A stretch of DNA of 64,000 bases. Source: Lojkania enalia. Taxonomy: Eukaryota > Ascomycota > Dothideomycetes > Pleosporales. The stretch is from positions 2,051 through 66,050 of the forward strand of contig ML986725.1 of assembly GCA_010094045.1 (NCBI GenBank), read 5' to 3'. Both the position numbers and the translations under genes were made by a program. Under the pieces are notes generated by a model, which worked only from the letters and a program-made list of their open reading frames with translations, did no database searches and was not told the origin of the DNA. Positions 59,074 to 64,000 of this stretch are shown in pieces; position 1 is the first letter of the stretch, and the number at the start of each line of letters is the position of its first letter.

Positions 59074-61521
59074 TTATTTGTCCAATCTCTCCATCCTTCG
59101 CTCAGCCCGTTTCCCTTCGTCACCACGATGAAGGTCCTTGAGGTAGTCTTTGAAGTCACGCGACATCTCAACCACTGACTTTAGATGCTTATCCGTGAGA
59201 ATAATCTTGCCTTCTTGATCCTTAAGTGCATCATACTCGGCTAACGCGACGGCGGTTTGGAATGCTTTAACATATTAGCGGACGATCTTATACATTAATA
59301 TCGGCAACATACCGTTTCTAATCTCCCTCCCATTCCATTTCACTGCTTTCAATTCCTTGCCTTCGAGGTACTCTTTTGCATCAATATTCAGTCTTAGATA
59401 ATCGCCCCTCTCGTGTTGAAGCTTGTCGATGAAGGTTTGCCAAACTTTTCGTCTGCTGTCTTCGTCGAAGTCTGGATAATACAGCTGCACATGGATGCGA
59501 GAGATGAATGCATCATCGAAGGAGCCGATTCTGTTAGTCGTTAAGAAGAGCATTCCATCGAAGAACTCCAACGCGCGTAGAAACCCTGATTGACACAGTC
59601 AGAACAGGTATGTAATTATCACACTAGGTGACTGGGCTTACCAGCTACGAGACTATTGCGAGCTAAGTCCGCAGTTGAACGTCGCTCCATGAAAACATCA
59701 GCCTCGTCGATGAGAACCACTGCTCCCCAGCTGCGCGCTCTTTTGAAATGTGTAGTGAGATTTTTTTCCACATACAACGGGTTGGTGCCTATATCACTGC
59801 TGGTCACAACCATGAGTGGTCGACTTGTAAATGCCGCAATGCATTCTTCGAGAATATTCAGCCTCGTAAATCTTGCAATGACAGCATGAATACATACTTA
59901 CCAGCTGTGCAAGTCTTGCCTACCCCAAGCTTGCCATGAAGCAGGAAGATAAGGCCATTACCTTTCCTTTTCACAAAATCTGCCGACCACGGCTCTCTCT
60001 CTGATTTTTCCCCAAGACTATTGATCCTTATGAAACTCTTAGCAAGAGCTTTTAGTATTGAGACACGCTTTTCGTCCATGACGAGATTGTCTATCATGTT
60101 TTCCTCGAATTTTGGCTCAGAAAAGCCGTTCACATCAAGTAATTCTATAATGCTTCAGAATAGATGAAGATTCAAAGGGAATGTACTCTCACCCCAAGTC
60201 CTGGTTCCAAACACAAAAGCATATATACGCCCAGGAAGAAGCAAATACTGGTCTTCTTCTAAATCGTCCCTAACCTTTGGGGCGAGATCTTGGTAGTCTT
60301 CGAACAGTACGGTCTCGGGATTATTGAGTTTGGCATCTTGCCTCTGGTTACAGACAGAACAGGTGCAGTCCGATATCCACGTTCGAGTATCCACGGTACT
60401 ATCCATATGCATAGGCCTCGACTGGGGAAAGGCTTCATAGTATGCATCCATGTCCACCATCACCAGCCCGTCAACCTAGCCGGAGCATTGAATTAGCCTT
60501 GCAAATTGGATGCCAAAAATGGCATACTAACCTCGTTGTGTGGAAATTGTTGCGTTCTACCCCTAAAATACCTGCATTGCTTTCGGAGAAGGCTCCAATA
60601 TAACTTCCCTTGAGCAATAAGCTTTTCGACCCCCTCTTCTCGTGGTGACTTTTTCAGATCAACTGGAAATATGGTCCTTTTCTCCTCCCCTATAAATTTT
60701 CCAAGGGTGCTATAGCCTCTCGTGCGATCCACAAGAGAGCCGTCATATGCTAAGGTCCAGTAGTTAAACGTCCATGAGACCGCTGGAATTTGGAAACTGC
60801 CACCAGTTATAGAATGCATAATTCCCGCATACGGTTCGTCGTCTTCGGCCCGAGCGCCTTGGATAGGTGTTCCAGGCTTGAATGCCACCCATAGCATGTC
60901 AAAAGTTGAATACCCCCTCTCGTTCCGAGCTCTCTCCTCTTCAACTACAGGCATTATTTGCTCGTCTAGAAACGCTTTGAGTACGCAGATGTGCTCGTAA
61001 GCGTCTTTTTCTCTGCAACAAAATTCCTTATGATCGTCCGGTTTAAGCCTTGTCGCATACTCCATTAACTCATCATAATGATGTACTAAAATCGCGTACG
61101 GTGCAGGTATTTTGACGATATCGCTTGAGAGATCCTGACCGGGATAGTATTTAACCACAGAGCGGAGTGCATGGATAACTGAGCCTGAGAGAATTTGCAT
61201 ACTGACTGACGAAATGTTCGCAGCCGCAGGATGCTTAAACTCGAATCCTTCTGGCTTCGATTTCTGGTCAGTCCTGATTGTAGTAACGATTTCGAAAACT
61301 ACTTGTTCATTCCAACGCAGCGACTCATCCTCGTAACTCAAACCCTTAGTTTCGGAACTATGAATGACCGTCCCTGTTGAGGTTTCCACGTATTCAACTC
61401 GAAACTTAACGCGGCCATTGGATTGGCTTTTTTGGGCAGCAGGACTGTTTTCATAATTGCCGTCCGGTGTGTCTGATTTGAACTGTCCTGCTATCCCTCT
61501 TGTAGAAATTTCGGCATTCAT
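59074..61521 (-). CDS. AAA+ ATPase with N-terminal DUF7025-like domain
   Basis: Six exons: 61,521-60,532; 60,475-60,193; 60,144-59,902; 59,845-59,642; 59,585-59,313; 59,264-59,074 (727 aa). Every intron is GT-AG and the frame is continuous. The N-terminal half has YSTFDMLWVAFKPGTPI and SWTFNYWTLAYDGSLVDRT, as in fungal proteins with DUF7025. The C-terminal AAA+ module shows Walker A (HGKLGVGKTCTAE, split by intron 3), Walker B (GAVVLIDEADVFMERR), sensor 1 (LFLTTNRI) and an arginine region (FDDAFISRIH). It ends in a basic helical tail (KDYLKDLHRGDEGKRAERR). Such proteins are abundant and variable in ascomycetes; their clients are unknown and the cellular place is probably cytosolic or nuclear. 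The gene looks intact. Confidence 0.93.
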
Positions 61522-62106
61522 GATATGAGCAAGAAATGTTCGATAAGGATCCAGAAAGGTTTACTGGCTGGTTATATGGGAGGTTTATGGTGAAGGCTGT
61601 TGATAAGATGCCCTAAGCTGATAAGACACTAGCAATTTAAGCCGCAGGTTAGCGCTCCAGATAGGTCTCAAAACAGCCCTTATGCATGGCGTCAATTTCA
61701 TGTGTTACTGCGGTTTTTCCCGTCTGTCTGGAAATACGAGAATCGACGGTTTTGGGAATTAATACAGTATAACGCGCTGAGGTAGCCAATCCGTACCGAG
61801 TATAGGTACGAGAGAGGTGTTTTTAAACGAAGTTATGCTTACGTACGTCACTTTTATTTGACCATAAATTCCCTTCCGATTCCTCGTATTTGTTGTTCAC
61901 TGGCTCGGGTGCGTTGATCGTTCCGTCCAATGAGAGATTCGGCCCCCAATTCCTCCTGCAAGGCGTCAGATCTGGCACATGCCAAGCACATAGAAGGCAG
62001 AACCTAAAAGCCGTAGTATTTCCCTTTTTCACATCCTTATTCCGAGGCGTCGACGTCCCCAGACTCATTTGTGGCTCTACGAGCCTATCAACACTAGACT
62101 CTAGAA
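61522..62106. other. Divergent intergenic region
   Basis: Lies between the AAA gene (leftward) and the DUF7708-type relic (rightward). No gene is called; frames 61,823-62,068 (minus) and 61,890-62,144 (plus) are mutual shadows. Confidence 0.5.
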
Positions 62107-64000
62107 ATGGACGATCACGCCGAGGATTCTCAAAGAACAGTTAGACTGTACAGCTTGCATGCTCCGGAGCGACTTCCTCCCTCAAGTGGTGCGTATAGGC
62201 TAGGCCGAGTATTAAGTGACCGGGAGTCATCTTTGGAAGACATAGTCGAACCGTGGCGTAGGTTTTTTGAGCCATGGGAACCACAAGGTTCAGAAAAGTG
62301 AATATTCAGTCTTGTTCTTCTCTTCTTCAAGTACCAACCTAATGTGTCTGTAAGAAAGAGAAATATGTGTGCATATAGGTCTGCTACTGCACATTGCATT
62401 GCTTCTGTCTGGAAGAGTTCGAGCTCAATTTCGCAGTCGGAGATATGTTCACTAATCATCCATAAGGCTTGAGAAAGTTCTTCAGCAATGTTTTCGTGGT
62501 TGACACTAGCCTAATATATATCAGTAGGTGTTGATTGAGCTACTCTATTTTCTCAACGTACCTTGATAATACTAGTGATAGTGTCAGCAAAGATGGAAAC
62601 ATACTTATTTCCCCTGGGCACTACATCAAGCATATTTCTGTGCGAATCAAGAGTACCACATAGTCGATTGAAACAGGCCATTGCCCTCCCCCTTTTCCCT
62701 CTCTCCCTTTTAAGTTGCCATGTATTCCCTACCTTGGTGACCATATCAATGACTCCCTCCATTGTAGGCTTCACCAACTTCATGTCAATCCGGTCTTCCT
62801 TTGGTATGTCTCTTTGAAATTTGAGCCATTGTTGCTGGAGCCTCTCCGCCTCTACTCGGAAACACTTGTAATGGGGTTGCTGCTTTCCTCAGTATCAAGA
62901 AAGGGATTGTAACACTGTTGGACTCTTTCAATGAAAGTTCTTTCAAGAGTTCTAACTTGAAATTGAAAATATTAAGCGAAAGTCAGGGATAATCATGAGG
63001 AAAGCCGCTCAGCACGCTATGGCAGAGCAGAGAGTAGCGAGGCTGATGGTCGAGGAATCTAAGAAAGATATTCGAATCGGATTGGAGGGTGTTATAAGAA
63101 TGCAGGCCGAGACAATGCACTATGCTCAACACGTCGCCGATCAGCTGCAGAGACAGAGATCAGAGCAACGAGAAGTTGTTGGAGGGTGGATATTGAGGTG
63201 ATAGACCTCACAAACATCGGCGTTTGTAGACTAGTCCCGATTAGGACTAGCTCTATTTAGATAGTTCTTCTTGAGAGCGCGCTCCACCAAGCAAGCAACA
63301 ATACATGCTTCCTCCCACTCTGTCTACCACAGTTCAACAGAAGTCAAGCAGAACCTTGCGGAATTGTACCGAAGCATTACGAAAATGTTGACTGATGCTG
63401 CTGTATCCGATAAAGCACGGGGTGAGCGTATATTCCGAGATATTTGCAGCGAATGGCTAAAGCTCTTTAGTTACGAGCCTGATATTAGGAAGAAGTATGA
63501 CGAGGCACAGCCGAGACCCGTCATCGACCTGCAAGCAGCGCAAGATGTAAATGTGGTGCGCGAAAATCTACATTCCAATTCAGCTTCTCTTGAGCATTAC
63601 TTCCATCGCGACCGAATACGACTTGAATGTGAACCCTTTATCCCGAGCGTAATAGATCCGGAAGTGCTCGCATATCTCGCCGAATGGACCAGAGAGCAAT
63701 CTTTAGCACCGATACTATTAATTTGTAATAGCGATACGTCTTTGGGAATAGAACTCGAAAGCCCAATGACTATACTTGCCGTCAAATTCGTCGATTTTGC
63801 TTCTGCATCGAACTTGCCCGTTATATCATATTTCTGTGAACTATGGCGCGGAGAAGAGCTGCAAAACGGTAACACACCAGAGGTGCAAGGGTTGATCTCG
63901 GTTGCATACGCGCTTCTGCGCCAGATGCTCGAGTTTGTCGATGCCAAGCCTAGAAAGTGACAAAGTTTTTTCGGACAAACGATTTGAACTTCTCGACAGA
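62107..64000 (+). pseudogene. DUF7708-type fungal protein (NLR-family-like) gene broken by an internal inversion and frameshifts
   Basis: The first piece (62,107-62,301, plus) starts with ATG and ends EPWRRFFEPWEPQGSEK. The middle of the protein lies on the opposite strand (62,307-62,917). The rest resumes on the plus strand: LLDSFNESSFK at about 62,915-62,947, EIENIKRKSGIIMRKAAQHA in a shifted frame, AEQRVARLMVEESKKDIRIG, an intron around 63,185-63,270, then SLEHYFHRDRIRLECEPFIP, LESPMTILAVKFVDF and SNLPVISYFCELWRGEEL. Near 63,938 another frame change occurs: one frame stops at TGA 63,957-63,959, while the neighbouring frame continues as ESDKVFSDKRFELLDR to the window edge. These blocks are familiar from ascomycete DUF7708 proteins, often linked to NLR-like genes. 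No function can be stated for this damaged copy. Confidence 0.7.
62307..62917 (-). other. Inverted 611-bp segment carrying the DUF7708 core
   Basis: The minus strand reads YKCFRVEAERLQQQWLKFQR, then KLVKPTMEGVIDMVTKVGN, KRGRAMACFNRLCGTLDSHR, VPRGNKYVSIFADTITSIIK, an intron, then EELSQALWMISEHISDCEIE, MQCAVADLYAHIFLFLTDTL and GWYLKKRRTRL, where homology stops. There is no start codon in frame at its beginning. The ends are CAGT (62,307-62,310) and ACTG (62,914-62,917), inverted 4-mers. Turning the segment round would join KKRRTRL to LDSFNE in frame. See the separate finding. Confidence 0.75.

Noticed and set aside
62930..62985. Minus-strand reading QFQVRTLERTFIERVQQ as the start of the DUF7708 piece
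   Set aside because: The plus strand of the same bases reads LLDSFNESSFK, which is the expected continuation after KKRRTRL in this family, so the minus-strand reading is antisense.

Overview
The window is from a filamentous ascomycete (Pezizomycotina). The genes have short 44-110 nt GT-AG introns with CTAAC/CTGAC-like branch points. The gene families (GH62, AA9, CE5 cutinase, MFS sugar permease, DUF7025-AAA, DUF7708) are typical of plant-associated or saprotrophic moulds. The left quarter is a repeat-induced point mutation (RIP) desert. No species can be named from this sequence alone.

Layout. 1-16.84 kb is extremely AT-rich, nearly free of CpA, and holds only dead transposons: a plus-strand Ty3/gypsy element with chromodomain (1-2.5 kb); a second, minus-strand Ty3/gypsy element whose reverse transcriptase is interrupted by a complete Fot1/pogo element (4,471-6,319, TA duplication) and a complete Ty1/copia element (6,365-11,651, 125-bp LTRs, CTTAT duplication); and further Fot1-like pieces (14.7-16.75 kb). 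Base composition turns normal abruptly at about 16.84 kb.

16.85-26.7 kb is a gene graveyard: a decayed His/Trp-rich tandem-repeat protein, a ZIP zinc transporter relic, a carnosine N-methyltransferase-like relic and an internally deleted Fot1 copy. One tiny gene, a Cys-rich metallothionein, still looks intact.

26.8-32.0 kb holds two convergent multi-exon genes 44 bp apart. One is a 610-aa protein laid out like MLKL (helical N-terminal domain, coiled-coil brace, pseudokinase, then Sel1-like helices). The other is a 943-aa protein with a C-terminal kinase domain that keeps its catalytic residues. This is the best candidate for an undescribed system: a fungal kinase/pseudokinase pair resembling the RIPK-MLKL cell-death pair.

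33.7-47 kb is a plant-polymer set: GH62 arabinofuranosidase (intact), AA9 LPMO (broken, beside a 200-N assembly gap), a CE5 esterase (broken), a cutinase (intact) and an MFS sugar transporter (intact), with dispersed repeat copies between them.

49.9-64 kb is an accessory block: a conserved protein of unknown function, a large secreted protein with DUF7029/DUF7223-like regions and a NucA/NucB-type nuclease end, a CorA-like membrane protein, a DUF7025-AAA+ ATPase, and a DUF7708-type gene broken by a 611-bp intragenic inversion. Exon models were assembled by hand from splice signals and frame continuity. Family names come from recognised motifs, not from searches.
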